64,000 nucleotides of DNA from Ensifer aridi. Lineage in GTDB: Bacteria > Pseudomonadota > Alphaproteobacteria > Rhizobiales > Rhizobiaceae. The notes below the pieces were generated by a model. The model made no database searches. It worked only from the letters and a program-made list of their open reading frames with translations, and was not told the DNA's origin. Positions within the stretch are counted from its first letter, which is position 1. The number at the start of each line of letters is the position of its first letter. This document shows positions 16,419-25,704 of this stretch, piece after piece. Both the position numbers and the translations under genes were made by a program. The stretch covers positions 248,001 to 312,000 of the forward strand of contig NZ_LUAV01000032.1 of the NCBI RefSeq assembly GCF_002078505.1, written 5' to 3'.

Positions 16419-17492
16419 ATGCTTGATTTCACCGGCCTTGGCCTGTGGCTGAACCTGCCGATTTTCGCCGGAGCGGCTGTCTCGGTCTGGATGGCGGGCG
16501 TCCGTATCACGGGTCATGCCAATGTCATCAGCGAGAAGACAGGCGTCGGGCAGGCATTCATCGGCGTCGCGCTTCTGGGCGGCATCACGTCTTTGCCGGA
16601 ACTGGCGGTGGCGGTGACTTCCTCGCTCAGCGGCGACGCCAGCCTCGCCGTCAACAGCATCCTCGGCGGCATCGCCATGCAGGTGGCGATCCTTGCACTC
16701 GCCGACGCCCTGATCGGCCGGAAGGCTCTGACGTCCGTCATTCCCGATCCGGTCGTGATGCTGCAGGGCGGTTTCAAGATCCTGCTCCTGTCGATCGTCA
16801 CCGCCTCGATCGTGGTCGGCGATGTTGCGGTTCTGTCCACCGGCCTTTGGATGTGGCTGCTCGCCACGGTGACCGGCCTCGCGCTATGGGTCCTGTCGCG
16901 GGCGCAGCACGGCAGGCCCTGGATCGCCAATGACGAGGAGGTGACGCGGGAAAACGAGGAGGAGCGAGCGCGGCAGGAGGCCAAGGAGAGCAAGACGCAA
17001 TCCCTGAGCACGGCGGCTTCGGCCGCGGTCGTCTGCGGCGGCGTCATCGTGGTCGCAGGCTACCTGCTGTCGCGCACGGGCGACGCGATCGCCGAAGTGA
17101 GCGGCCTCGGCCAGAGCTTCGTCGGCGCGGTGCTCGTGGCGATCGCAACGTCGCTTCCCGAAGTGAGCACAGTCTTCGCCGCCACGCGGGCGGGCCTCTA
17201 CACCATGGCGATGTCCGACATTTTCGGCACGAACCTCATCGATCTCTCCTTCCTTTTCGTTATCGATATCACCGGCGGCGCCGATGCGGTCATGAACGGC
17301 GCAGGTCGCTTCGAGGCTTTCGCCGCGCTGATCGCAATCACCGTGACGGCGATCTTCTTCATCGGCTTGGTCGAGCGGCGGGACCGCACGGTTTTGAGGA
17401 TGGGCTACGATTCTTTCGCGGTCCTCATCATCTATCTGGCCGGCCTGGTGGCCCTCTATTTCCTGCGTGACACGAGCGGCGGAGGCGGATGA
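16419..17492 (+). CDS. Sodium/calcium exchanger-family (CaCA) membrane protein
   Basis: This 357-residue protein has 10-11 hydrophobic segments and two alpha-repeats in the CaCA style: GGITSLPELAVAVTSSLSGD with NSILGGIA in the first half, and VAIATSLPEVSTVFAATRAG with DIFGTNLID in the second. A charged cytosolic loop (NDEEVTRENEEERARQEAKE) separates the halves. Such proteins exchange Ca2+ or other cations for Na+ or H+. It lies 6 bp after subunit II and overlaps the subunit I/III start, so it is fully embedded in the oxidase operon, an unusual place for an exchanger. Cation specificity cannot be read from the sequence. Confidence 0.87.
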   Translation: MLDFTGLGLWLNLPIFAGAAVSVWMAGVRITGHANVISEKTGVGQAFIGVALLGGITSLPELAVAVTSSLSGDASLAVNSILGGIAMQVAILALADALIGRKALTSVIPDPVVMLQGGFKILLLSIVTASIVVGDVAVLSTGLWMWLLATVTGLALWVLSRAQHGRPWIANDEEVTRENEEERARQEAKESKTQSLSTAASAAVVCGGVIVVAGYLLSRTGDAIAEVSGLGQSFVGAVLVAIATSLPEVSTVFAATRAGLYTMAMSDIFGTNLIDLSFLFVIDITGGADAVMNGAGRFEAFAALIAITVTAIFFIGLVERRDRTVLRMGYDSFAVLIIYLAGLVALYFLRDTSGGGG

Positions 17493-20014
17493 TGGAGCTT
17501 CCCAACCCCGATCCCCGGCCTGAGGGAGAGGTCCGCGAGCTCGAGCGCATATGGGCGACGCCGCGCGGCTGGCGGTTGGTCACGGCCGTGAACAACACGA
17601 TCATCGGCCTCCTCTATCTCGGCGTGGCGTTCCTCTTCTTCCTGATGGCGGGCGTGCTGGCGCTTATCATGCGCACGCAATTGGCGGTCGGCGACAATCG
17701 CCTCATCGGCCAAGACCTCTACAATCAGATGTTCACCGTTCACGGAACGACGATGATGTTCCTGTTCGCGGTGCCGGCGATGGAGGCGCTCGGCGTCATG
17801 TTGCTGCCGCAGATGCTCGCCGCTCGCGACCTGCCCTTTCCGCGTCTCAGCGCCTTTGCGATCTGGGCCTATGTGGTCGGTGGCCTGGTCTTCTTCTCGA
17901 CCATTTTCTACGATCTTGCGCCGAAAGGCGGCTGGTTCATGTATCCGCCGCTGACGCTCACGGAATATTCCCCGGGCGACAACGCCGATTTCTGGTTGCT
18001 CGGTATCGGCTTCATCGAGATATCGGCCATTGCCGGTGCGATCGAGATCGTCGTCGGCGCGCTCAGAACCCGGCCGCCGGGCATGTCGCTTTCCAAGATG
18101 CCGATCTTCGCCTGGACGATGCTGATCTTCGCCAGCATGATCATGTTCGCCTTTCCCGCGGTGATCCTCGCGACGATGATGCTCGAGATGGAGCGGGCGT
18201 TCGGCTGGCCCTTCTTCACCGCCGCGCTCGGCGGCGATCCGCTGCTCTGGCAGCACCTCTTCTGGTTCTTCGGGCATCCGGAGGTCTATATCATCTTCCT
18301 TCCGGCCGCGGGGCTCGTCTCGATGATCGTGCCGACCATGGCGCGCACGCCTCTGGTCGGCTATCGGCTGATTGTCGTGGCGCTGATCGGCATCGGATTT
18401 TTCAGCTTCGGGCTGTGGGTGCATCACATGTTCACGACCGGCATTCCGGCGCTGAGCCTTGCCTTCTTTTCGGCGGCCAGCATGACGGTCGCCATTCCCT
18501 CGGGGATTCAGGTCTTCGCCTGGATCGCGACGATCGCAGCCGGCCGAGAGGGGCTCCGCATGACGACGGCGTCGCTGTTTGTTCTCGGCTTTCTGTTCAT
18601 CTTCACGCTCGGCGGGCTCACCGGCGTCATGGTGGCGATGGTGCCGTTCGACTATCAGGTGCACGACACCTATTTCGTCGTCGCGCATTTCCACTATGTG
18701 CTGATCGGCGGGTTCGTGTTCCCGCTGTTCGCCACCTTCTACTACTGGGCGCCGCTCTTCAGCCGGAGGCCCCTCTCCGAGAGGCTCGGCCGGTGGGTCT
18801 TCTGGCTGATGTTCATCGGCTTCAACCTCGCCTTCCTGCCGATGCACCTGACGGGGCTCAGGGGCATGCCGCGGCGCGTCTGGACTTATCCGGGTGAATT
18901 AGGCTGGGATCTGTTGAACGCCGTTTCCACCGCAGGGAGCTTCGTGCTGGGGGCGGGAGTCCTGCTTTTCCTGATCGACCTGGCCGCGAACTTCCGCATC
19001 GGGAAAGGCGGCGTCGAAAATCCGTGGGGGGCGGGGACGCTGGAATGGCTCCCGAACGACGTCTACTCCACCCGCAGCATTCCCTATGTCACCAGTCGTG
19101 AGCCCCTCTGGGACAGGCCGAGCCTGCCCCAGGAGGTGCAGGAGGGGCATCATTACCTGCCCAATGCTCCGACCGGCGGGCGAGAGACCATCGTCACCTC
19201 GCCGATCCATGCCCGCCCGCAATATGTCATCCAGATGCCGGGACCGGGCTGGCCGCCCTTCCTCGCCGCAATCTTCACGGCCGCCTGTTTCCTGCTGCTG
19301 ACCGTGAAGCTAGTCACGATCGCGACGATTTGCGGGGTGATTGCCGTCGTGTTCTGTCTCGTCTGGGCCTGGGGCCTGGACCCCGGGCCCTCAAAGGGCG
19401 TGATCCAGGTCGCCAAAGGCGTACGCCTGCCAACCTATATGAGTGGACCGACATCGCATTCCTGGTGGGCCATGGTCGTTCTGATGTTCGTGGCAGGGTC
19501 CCTCTATATTGCCTACATCTTCTCCTACCTGTTCCTCTGGGTCGTGTCGCCGGAGGTCTGGGCACCGGCCGGGTCTCCGTCGCCGCCATCTAGTCGATGG
19601 CCGCTTTCTGCGGGCGCTCTGCTGCTCGCGGGATCGGGGATCGTATGGCTCGTCAGCCAAAAGCTGGAGAAGGTCGCCGCCTCGCGCGTTTTGGTCGCGG
19701 CTGTGCTCCTTCTGTCGCTCGCCTGCCTGGTTGCTTCGCTTGCGCTCGAGGTCGAGGGGCATCTGACGACGGGCCTGCGCCCCGGTGACAATGCCTATGG
19801 CGCGATGGTCTACCTCGGCGTCGTCCTTTTCGGACAGCTCGTCCTCGCTCTGGTGGTCATGGGGCCGTTCACCATAGCACGGCATGTGGCCGGCAAGCTC
19901 GATGCGGTACGCCGCGTGACCTTCGACAACTACATGCTGCTTTATCACTACACCGTCGCCCAGTCTTTGCTGGGGCTTGGGCTGATCCATGGTTTTCCGC
20001 GGCTGATCGGATAG
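17489..20014 (+). CDS. Cytochrome c oxidase, fused subunits I and III
   Basis: This 841-residue polytopic protein carries the heme-copper oxidase subunit I at about residues 20-560: FTVHGTTMMFLFAVPAME with the low-spin heme ligand, FFGHPEVYIIFLPAAG with the CuB/Tyr motif, LWVHHMFTTG, and VAHFHYVLIGG. A linker of about 60 residues and a subunit III-like domain follow from about 585 (TSHSWWAMVVLMFVAGSLYIAYIFSYLFLW). The fusion is known for caa3/ba-type oxidases. The start at 17489 overlaps the exchanger stop; a second ATG at 17492 is equally possible. The YIIFLP context supports an A-type enzyme. It would reduce O2 to water while pumping protons, with electrons coming from subunit II. Confidence 0.95.
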   Translation: MMELPNPDPRPEGEVRELERIWATPRGWRLVTAVNNTIIGLLYLGVAFLFFLMAGVLALIMRTQLAVGDNRLIGQDLYNQMFTVHGTTMMFLFAVPAMEALGVMLLPQMLAARDLPFPRLSAFAIWAYVVGGLVFFSTIFYDLAPKGGWFMYPPLTLTEYSPGDNADFWLLGIGFIEISAIAGAIEIVVGALRTRPPGMSLSKMPIFAWTMLIFASMIMFAFPAVILATMMLEMERAFGWPFFTAALGGDPLLWQHLFWFFGHPEVYIIFLPAAGLVSMIVPTMARTPLVGYRLIVVALIGIGFFSFGLWVHHMFTTGIPALSLAFFSAASMTVAIPSGIQVFAWIATIAAGREGLRMTTASLFVLGFLFIFTLGGLTGVMVAMVPFDYQVHDTYFVVAHFHYVLIGGFVFPLFATFYYWAPLFSRRPLSERLGRWVFWLMFIGFNLAFLPMHLTGLRGMPRRVWTYPGELGWDLLNAVSTAGSFVLGAGVLLFLIDLAANFRIGKGGVENPWGAGTLEWLPNDVYSTRSIPYVTSREPLWDRPSLPQEVQEGHHYLPNAPTGGRETIVTSPIHARPQYVIQMPGPGWPPFLAAIFTAACFLLLTVKLVTIATICGVIAVVFCLVWAWGLDPGPSKGVIQVAKGVRLPTYMSGPTSHSWWAMVVLMFVAGSLYIAYIFSYLFLWVVSPEVWAPAGSPSPPSSRWPLSAGALLLAGSGIVWLVSQKLEKVAASRVLVAAVLLLSLACLVASLALEVEGHLTTGLRPGDNAYGAMVYLGVVLFGQLVLALVVMGPFTIARHVAGKLDAVRRVTFDNYMLLYHYTVAQSLLGLGLIHGFPRLIG

Positions 20015-20021
20015 GTGCATC

Positions 20022-20402
20022 ATGAAGGAACCCGCCCCACAGCCTGTCAGGGAACCGCCGGTCGCCAGCGCCATTCTGTTCCTGCTGACCGGACCGATTC
20101 TTTGGGCGGGACATCTGACGCTCGTCTATGCGTTTCAGTCGGTGACATGCGCCATCGGCGCGTTCCCGTCGGCGGCAACGGTCATTCCGGCATTTGTTGC
20201 CCTGGCGACGCTTGTCGCGGCGATGGTCCTCCTCGTCGCCATATGGGCTCCCGGGAGGCTCACGCGGTATCGATCCGAAAGAGGCGAGAACCAGACCTTC
20301 TTGAGAGCCGTCTCGCGGCTGCTGAGCGTCCTGTCGCTCACGGGTGTCCTGTGGACCGGCTCGGCGGCATTTGCGCTCGACGCATGCGGCCGGCTGCGAT
20401 GA
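20022..20402 (+). CDS. Small membrane protein at the end of the oxidase operon
   Basis: This 126-residue protein has three hydrophobic segments (about 16-40, 47-73 and 97-116) and is 7 bp from the subunit I/III stop. It is not a standard subunit IV. The motif GPILWAGHLTLVYAFQSVTCA near the N-terminus is similar to small proteins I recall at the ends of rhizobial oxidase operons. A structural or assembly role for the oxidase is inferred from position. The second residue block is Pro-rich (KEPAPQPVREPP). Confidence 0.7.
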   Translation: MKEPAPQPVREPPVASAILFLLTGPILWAGHLTLVYAFQSVTCAIGAFPSAATVIPAFVALATLVAAMVLLVAIWAPGRLTRYRSERGENQTFLRAVSRLLSVLSLTGVLWTGSAAFALDACGRLR

Positions 20403-20437
20403 AGAATTGAGCGGCTTCTCCGGCGCCCGCCATCGGG

Positions 20438-21238
20438 TCAGGGAACGATCCCCCGGCAAGCCCAGGCGACATTCGCAAAGGATCTCGGGCCGTCGGGCTG
20501 GCCGGCCTCGTACGCGTCGCGCATGGCAGCGTCGACGCGGGCGCGCCCGGCGGCATCGAGCGTCGCCACATATTTGCCGAGCGGCCCTTCGCCGGCGGCA
20601 ATCGGCGCCCAGTAGTCGTCGAAGTTCCGGTAGTCCATGCGGATCATCAACTGCGTCTCCGTGACGTCCGCGAGACCCTCTTCGACAAAAGTCCGCTTCA
20701 TTTCGCCCGGTCGCATCATCGGTTGAAAACAATAGCGGGCGCGCAGTTGCCGCCCTCCTTCGCTGAGTGCCGCCACCGTGTCGACCATCATGCGCATGCC
20801 GGGCATGCCGCCGAGATGATCCCACACGGCCGCGGCGACCACGCCGCCCGGCCGCACGACGCGGCGCATTTCGGCCACGGCCTTGCCCGCCTCCGGCACG
20901 AAGTGCAGCACCAGCAGCGCCAAGGCGCGGTCGAACGCGCCGTCCGCGAAGGGCAAGGCGCAGGCATCCGCCTGGCGGATGTTAATGCGCGGATCGGTGT
21001 TGCGCCGGGTCGCCTCCTCGACAAAGACGGGCGAATAGTCGATCGCGGCGACCTCGCTGAGATCGGCGGCCTTGGCGAGCGCGAAGGTCAGGCTGCCGGT
21101 ACCGCAGCCGACGTCGAGGATCTTCTCGCCATCGGCAAGCCCGGCGAAGTCGATGAACGGGGTTGCTAACCTTTGACTCCAGCGGCCCATCAGCTGCTCA
21201 TAGCCTGCCGCATTGTGGACGTTGAAGCTTGACGTCAT
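20438..21238 (-). CDS. SAM-dependent methyltransferase (class I)
   Basis: This 266-residue cytosolic protein starts at 21238 (MTSSFNVHN), 6 nt after GGGAGG; an in-frame ATG 57 bases upstream lacks an SD. Motif I is ILDVGCGTGSLTFALA, motif II/III is QADACALPFADGAFDRAL, and motif IV is LALLVLHFVPEAGKAVAEM, all of the Methyltransf_11/25 (UbiE/MenG-like) type. The substrate is unknown. It is convergent with the oxidase operon and divergent from the molybdenum-hydroxylase operon, with 198 bp between the two starts. Confidence 0.88.
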   Translation of the reverse strand: MTSSFNVHNAAGYEQLMGRWSQRLATPFIDFAGLADGEKILDVGCGTGSLTFALAKAADLSEVAAIDYSPVFVEEATRRNTDPRINIRQADACALPFADGAFDRALALLVLHFVPEAGKAVAEMRRVVRPGGVVAAAVWDHLGGMPGMRMMVDTVAALSEGGRQLRARYCFQPMMRPGEMKRTFVEEGLADVTETQLMIRMDYRNFDDYWAPIAAGEGPLGKYVATLDAAGRARVDAAMRDAYEAGQPDGPRSFANVAWACRGIVP

Positions 21239-21436
21239 CGAAGCCTCCCTGAGCTCAGCGCATCCTAGAGTAGATCGCGTGGTGGTTCTTGCCAAGGCAC
21301 GAGAACGGACGCGATCGCCGGATCAGCCTTGCCGGACGGAGGCCCAACTTTCGGACCGTGCGCATAATGCGACGTCGCTCCCAGCTTGGAACAGATCGGC
21401 AATTGCGGCGTTTTGCGTGACGGGCGGAGATCTGCG

Positions 21437-22825
21437 ATGTGGGCCTTGAAGGCGGCGATCGTTTTCGTGGCGGCCATTTTTCTGGCCGCGGGCGCTTTCT
21501 TGGTCTTCGCCTGGAGATCAGAAATTCCCGAAGATGCTACGGCTGGAGAAGCGAGTTTCGCTCCTGAGCTTGTCGCGAGGGGCGCGCAGTTGGCGGCGGT
21601 CGGCAATTGCATAGCCTGCCATACCGTGCCCGGCAAACCCGCGTTTTCCGGAGGCCTCGCAGTGCCGACGCCCTTCGGCACCATATACTCCACCAACATT
21701 ACCCCCGATCGGGACACCGGCATTGGCGGCTGGAACGAGGCTGCATTCGAGCGGGCAATGCGCGAAGGGGTGGACCGGGCGGGAAACCACCTCTATCCGG
21801 CCTTTCCCTATGATCACTTCACCCGCGTCACCGCGCAGGACAATCGCGCACTTTACGCATTCCTGATGACCCGCGCAGCCGTCAAGGCGGAGGCTACGGA
21901 AAACGAGCTGCCATTCCCGTTAGAATTTCGTCCTCTCCTCGCAGGGTGGAAACTGCTTTTCCTTCGCCAGGGCGAGGTGGAGCCGGAAGCGGCTCGGAGC
22001 GAGGAATGGAACCGCGGGCGCTATCTCGTCGAGGGTCTCGGCCATTGCGGCGCGTGTCATACGCCGCGCAATGCGTTCGGTGCCGAAGACCGGGATCGGC
22101 ACTTCGGCGGCGGCGAGGCCGAAGGCTGGCAAGCCTATGCGATCAATCCGGATTCCAAGGCTCCGATACCGTGGGATGAGCAGAGCCTCGCCTTCTATCT
22201 TCGCAACGGCTGGCACGAGTTCCACGGCGTTTCCCGCGGACCGATGGCCGAGGTAACCGGCAATCTTTCGCTCCTTCCGGACAGCGACATCGCGGCGATC
22301 GCCACCTACGTCGTTTCGGTCATGGGAGATCCGACGCCCGAGCGGGCGCAAAGAGCAGCAGAATTGCGCGAGCAGTTCGAAGCGGATCGGCTGGAGCAGA
22401 CAGCCGACAGCCAGAGTTCCGTTGCGCTTGCCTCCGGCGGCCAGGCCGGAGAGACGCTCTATCTGGCCGCCTGTGCAAATTGCCACCAGGGCGCGCGGCG
22501 GCAGCCATTCGGAGGCCTTAACTTCGAGCTCAGCACTGCCGTCAATGCGCCGAACCCGCAGAACATCGTGAATGTCGTGCTGTTCGGGCTGCCGCCTGCC
22601 GACGGCGAGGCGAGCGCGGTGATGCCTGCGTTCCGGCATATCCTCAGCGACCAGCAGTTGGCCGACCTGCTCGCTTACATGCGCGAAAGTTTTTCCGATG
22701 AGCCGGCCTGGAGCGGGCTCGTCGAGCAGGTCGCGAACACCCGTTCCGGCGCGTACAAGGTAACAATCCGGCCGTCGGACGGCATAGAGAGGGCGCCGCA
22801 CAATGTCGGCGCCGAGGAGGAGTGA
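21437..22825 (+). CDS. Membrane-anchored triheme cytochrome c, dehydrogenase electron-acceptor subunit
   Basis: This 462-residue protein has an N-terminal TM/signal anchor (3-25) and three heme c sites: CIACH (58-62), then CGACH and CANCH. This is the architecture of the cytochrome subunit of membrane-bound alcohol/aldehyde dehydrogenases. The start at 21437 has GGCGGAG upstream and opens with the hydrophobic anchor. Its stop overlaps the start of the 2Fe-2S subunit gene, so it forms a coupled three-gene unit with it and the molybdenum subunit. It should pass electrons from the periplasmic dehydrogenase to quinone or to the terminal oxidase encoded just upstream. Confidence 0.92.
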   Translation: MWALKAAIVFVAAIFLAAGAFLVFAWRSEIPEDATAGEASFAPELVARGAQLAAVGNCIACHTVPGKPAFSGGLAVPTPFGTIYSTNITPDRDTGIGGWNEAAFERAMREGVDRAGNHLYPAFPYDHFTRVTAQDNRALYAFLMTRAAVKAEATENELPFPLEFRPLLAGWKLLFLRQGEVEPEAARSEEWNRGRYLVEGLGHCGACHTPRNAFGAEDRDRHFGGGEAEGWQAYAINPDSKAPIPWDEQSLAFYLRNGWHEFHGVSRGPMAEVTGNLSLLPDSDIAAIATYVVSVMGDPTPERAQRAAELREQFEADRLEQTADSQSSVALASGGQAGETLYLAACANCHQGARRQPFGGLNFELSTAVNAPNPQNIVNVVLFGLPPADGEASAVMPAFRHILSDQQLADLLAYMRESFSDEPAWSGLVEQVANTRSGAYKVTIRPSDGIERAPHNVGAEEE

Positions 22826-23325
22826 TGACCATATCGCTGACGGTCAACGGCAGCTCGCATGCGATCGACGCGGATCCGGCGACACCTCTGCTCTACGTCT
22901 TGCGCGATGACCTGGGCTTGAACGGCGCCAAATACGGGTGCGGCCTCGGGCAGTGCGGCTCCTGCACAGTCGTGGTCGATGGCGAAGCCGTGCTTTCCTG
23001 CATGGTGCCGATCATGCTCCTTGAAGGGCGCGAGGTCACCACGGTCGAGGGTCTGGGCACCATCGACGAGCCCGGCCCGTTACAGCAGGCGTTTATCGAG
23101 CTGCAGGCGGCGCAATGCGGCTACTGCATTCCAGGCATGATGATGAGCGCCCATGCCCTGTTGCGCAGAAAGGCGCAGCCGAGCGAGGAAGAGATCCGGG
23201 AAGCGCTGACGACCAATCTCTGTCGATGCGGAACCCATATGCGGATCCTGGCGGCCATCCGCCGAGCTGGAGAGCTGATGCGGGCCGCCTCTTTGCCCGG
23301 TCCCGATGAAGGGAGGACAGGCTGA
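22825..23325 (+). CDS. Isoquinoline 1-oxidoreductase-type small subunit, 2x[2Fe-2S]
   Basis: This 166-residue protein has the plant-type [2Fe-2S] N-terminal domain (GCGLGQCGSCTVVVDGEAVLSC, shown here across about residues 38-60) and the alpha-helical second cluster domain (CGYCIPGMM and LCRCGTHMRI). This is the IorA/XdhC-like small subunit of molybdenum hydroxylases. The ATG at 22825 follows GAGGAGG and overlaps the cytochrome stop; a GTG at 22822 is less likely. With no signal of its own, it would be exported in complex with the Tat-signal-bearing large subunit. Confidence 0.93.
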   Translation: MTISLTVNGSSHAIDADPATPLLYVLRDDLGLNGAKYGCGLGQCGSCTVVVDGEAVLSCMVPIMLLEGREVTTVEGLGTIDEPGPLQQAFIELQAAQCGYCIPGMMMSAHALLRRKAQPSEEEIREALTTNLCRCGTHMRILAAIRRAGELMRAASLPGPDEGRTG

Positions 23326-25565
23326 TGAGCATTCTTCAAGAAGAGGTCACCCGTCGTGGTGTGATCGCCGGTACCGGGGCGCTCGTCGTCAGCTTCTCAC
23401 TCGCCCGCGCATTTGCTCAGGACCTGCCGCCGGCGACACCTTTGACGCCACCCGTGACCTTGCCGGGAAGCCTGGACGATGAACGTTTCCTCGATTCCTG
23501 GATCCGGATCGATGCCGACAATTCGATAACCGTCTTCACCGGCAAGGCGGAGCTCGGCCAGGGCATCCGCACGGCACTTCTGCAAGTCGCTGCCGAAGAG
23601 CTGGACGTGAAGCCCGAGGATATCGTGCTCGTCACGGCCGATACCGGCCGTACGCCGAACGAAGGCTTCACCGCCGGCAGCCAATCCATGCAGAACAGTG
23701 GCACTGCCATCAGGAACGCCGCCGCGCAGGTTCGCGCGCTGCTGCTTTCGGAAGCGGCGAAGCGCTTCGCCGTGGCTCCCGCGGAGCTCAAGAGCGAAAA
23801 CAGGACCGTGCTGGCAAAGGACGGGAGAAGCCTGACCTATGGCGAGCTCGTCTCGGAATTGATGCTGCACGTGGAAGCTCAGCCGCAATCGACGCTGAAA
23901 GATCCTGGTGCGTTGCGGGTCATGGGCAAGTCCCTGCCTCGCGTCGACATACCGGCGAAGGTGACGGGCGGTCAGGCTTATGTGCACGATCTGCGCCTCG
24001 ACGGCATGCTGCATGCGCGTGTCGTGCTGCCGCCGAGCCCGGCGGCGGAGCTCAGCGAAGTCGATGCGAGTGCTGCCGAGGCGATGCCGGGTGTCGTCTC
24101 GGTCGTGCGCGACGGCAATTTCCTCGCCGTCGTTGCGGAGAAGGAATTTCAGACGGTGAACGCCATGCGCACTCTGGCGGCGACGGCAAGATGGCAGGAA
24201 AGGGAGTCGCTTCCGGACCAGACCGATCTGCCGGCGGAGCTGCAAAGGCTGGAACGCGAGGTCGGGACCGTAGCGGAAGCCGGCGTGCTCTCGTCCGGGG
24301 ACAATCAATTCGAGGCGACCTTTATGCGGCCCTATCAGATCCACGGCTCGATCGGGCCCTCCTGCGCGGTCGCTCAGATGAAAGCCGATGGAAGCTTGGA
24401 CGTCTGGTCCCACACGCAGGGCGTTTATCCCGACCGCGCCGCGATCGCCGAGATGCTGGCGATGCCGGAAGAGAAGGTCCATGTCATCCACATGGAGGGA
24501 TCGGGATGCTACGGACACAACGGCGCCGACGATGCGGCGGCGGATGCCGCCCTCATTGCGACCAAGGTTCCGGGCAGACCCATTCGCGTCCAATGGATGC
24601 GGGAGCAAGAGCATAGCTGGGAGCCCTATGGCCCGGCGATGCTCATGAAGGTCAATGCGTCGCTCGACCGTGCGGGCAGGATAGCGAGCTGGGCCTACGA
24701 CGTCTGGAGCAATACCCACTCGACCCGCCCCGGCGGTGCCGGCGCGCTTCTCGCCGCACGCCACAAGTCGCAGCCTTTCCAGCCGAAGCCGCCCGAGCTC
24801 AACATCACCCCGTCGGGCAACGGTGACCGGAACGCCAATCCGCTCTACGCCATCGCGAACAAGCGTGTGCTCTGGCATTTCCTGCCCGACATGCCGCTCC
24901 GCGTCTCGGCCTTGAGGGCGCTGGGCGCCTATGCGAATGTCTTCGCCATCGAGAGCACGATCGATGAATTGGCGTTGATGGCGGCGGTCGATCCGGTCGA
25001 GTTCCGGCTGCACCACATGGAGGATCCGCGCGCGCGTGCCGTCATCGAACTGGCTGCCGAGCGCTTCGGCTGGAACGGCCCGCAAATGCCGAAGAATCGC
25101 GGGCGTGGCTTCGGTTTTGCCCGCTACAAGAATCTCGCCGCCTATCTGGCGGTGGCGATGGAAGTGGAAGTCGAGCGGGAAACCGGACGTGTGCGCGTGG
25201 TGCGCGCCGTCTCGGCCATCGACAGCGGCGAGATCGTCAACCCGGACGGAATCCGCAACCAGACGGAAGGCGGCATCCTGCAATCGATAAGCTGGACGCT
25301 TTACGAGGCGGTGGCCTTCGACAGGACGAGGATCACCAGCACCGATTGGTCGAGCTATCCGATCCTTCGTTTCGCGAGTGTTCCCGACAGTGTCGAAGTG
25401 CATATCATCGAGCGCCCCGGTGAACCTTTCCTCGGCACCGGCGAGGCGGCCCAAGGCCCTGCGGCCGCGGCTGTCGCCAATGGGATCCGAAACGCTATCG
25501 GCAAACGGCTCTACGATTTGCCGTTTACCAGAGATCGAGTGCGAAGCGCCGTCGGACACGCTTGA
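23325..25565 (+). CDS. Isoquinoline 1-oxidoreductase-type molybdopterin subunit, Tat-exported
   Basis: This 746-residue protein begins with a twin-arginine signal (TRRGVIAGTGALVVSFSLA at about 9-27, cleavage near AFAQ). It then shows xanthine-oxidase-family Mo-cofactor binding features: TGKAELGQGIRTALLQVAAEEL, GFTAGSQSMQNSG, GSGCYGHNGADDAAADAAL and the final GTGEAAQGPAAAAVANGI with the conserved active-site Glu (GEA). It is IorB-like, and the substrate may be an aldehyde or N-heterocycle. FAD is not part of this family type, so the upstream cytochrome replaces it as acceptor. Its start overlaps the small-subunit stop by one base. No XdhC-type maturation gene is adjacent. Confidence 0.93.
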   Translation: MSILQEEVTRRGVIAGTGALVVSFSLARAFAQDLPPATPLTPPVTLPGSLDDERFLDSWIRIDADNSITVFTGKAELGQGIRTALLQVAAEELDVKPEDIVLVTADTGRTPNEGFTAGSQSMQNSGTAIRNAAAQVRALLLSEAAKRFAVAPAELKSENRTVLAKDGRSLTYGELVSELMLHVEAQPQSTLKDPGALRVMGKSLPRVDIPAKVTGGQAYVHDLRLDGMLHARVVLPPSPAAELSEVDASAAEAMPGVVSVVRDGNFLAVVAEKEFQTVNAMRTLAATARWQERESLPDQTDLPAELQRLEREVGTVAEAGVLSSGDNQFEATFMRPYQIHGSIGPSCAVAQMKADGSLDVWSHTQGVYPDRAAIAEMLAMPEEKVHVIHMEGSGCYGHNGADDAAADAALIATKVPGRPIRVQWMREQEHSWEPYGPAMLMKVNASLDRAGRIASWAYDVWSNTHSTRPGGAGALLAARHKSQPFQPKPPELNITPSGNGDRNANPLYAIANKRVLWHFLPDMPLRVSALRALGAYANVFAIESTIDELALMAAVDPVEFRLHHMEDPRARAVIELAAERFGWNGPQMPKNRGRGFGFARYKNLAAYLAVAMEVEVERETGRVRVVRAVSAIDSGEIVNPDGIRNQTEGGILQSISWTLYEAVAFDRTRITSTDWSSYPILRFASVPDSVEVHIIERPGEPFLGTGEAAQGPAAAAVANGIRNAIGKRLYDLPFTRDRVRSAVGHA

Positions 25566-25704
25566 TCGCGGCTAGCCGACGGGAACACGCCGGTATGCTC
25601 GGGCGCAGTTTTCCGGCGGGGGTCTATAGCGCGATTAATCGAAACCATCGAGACATGGGAAATACGCCCCGGGGCTCGCTCGTGGCGCCGAGCTTGAGTG
25701 TGCG

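Noticed and set aside
17456-18847. 463-codon minus-strand frame opposite oxidase subunit I
   Set aside because: His/Arg/Glu-rich antisense product with no family features; the opposite strand encodes a canonical oxidase subunit.
23397-25559. 720-codon minus-strand frame opposite the molybdenum subunit
   Set aside because: Mirror frame caused by third-position GC bias; the sense strand shows Tat signal and Mo-binding motifs.
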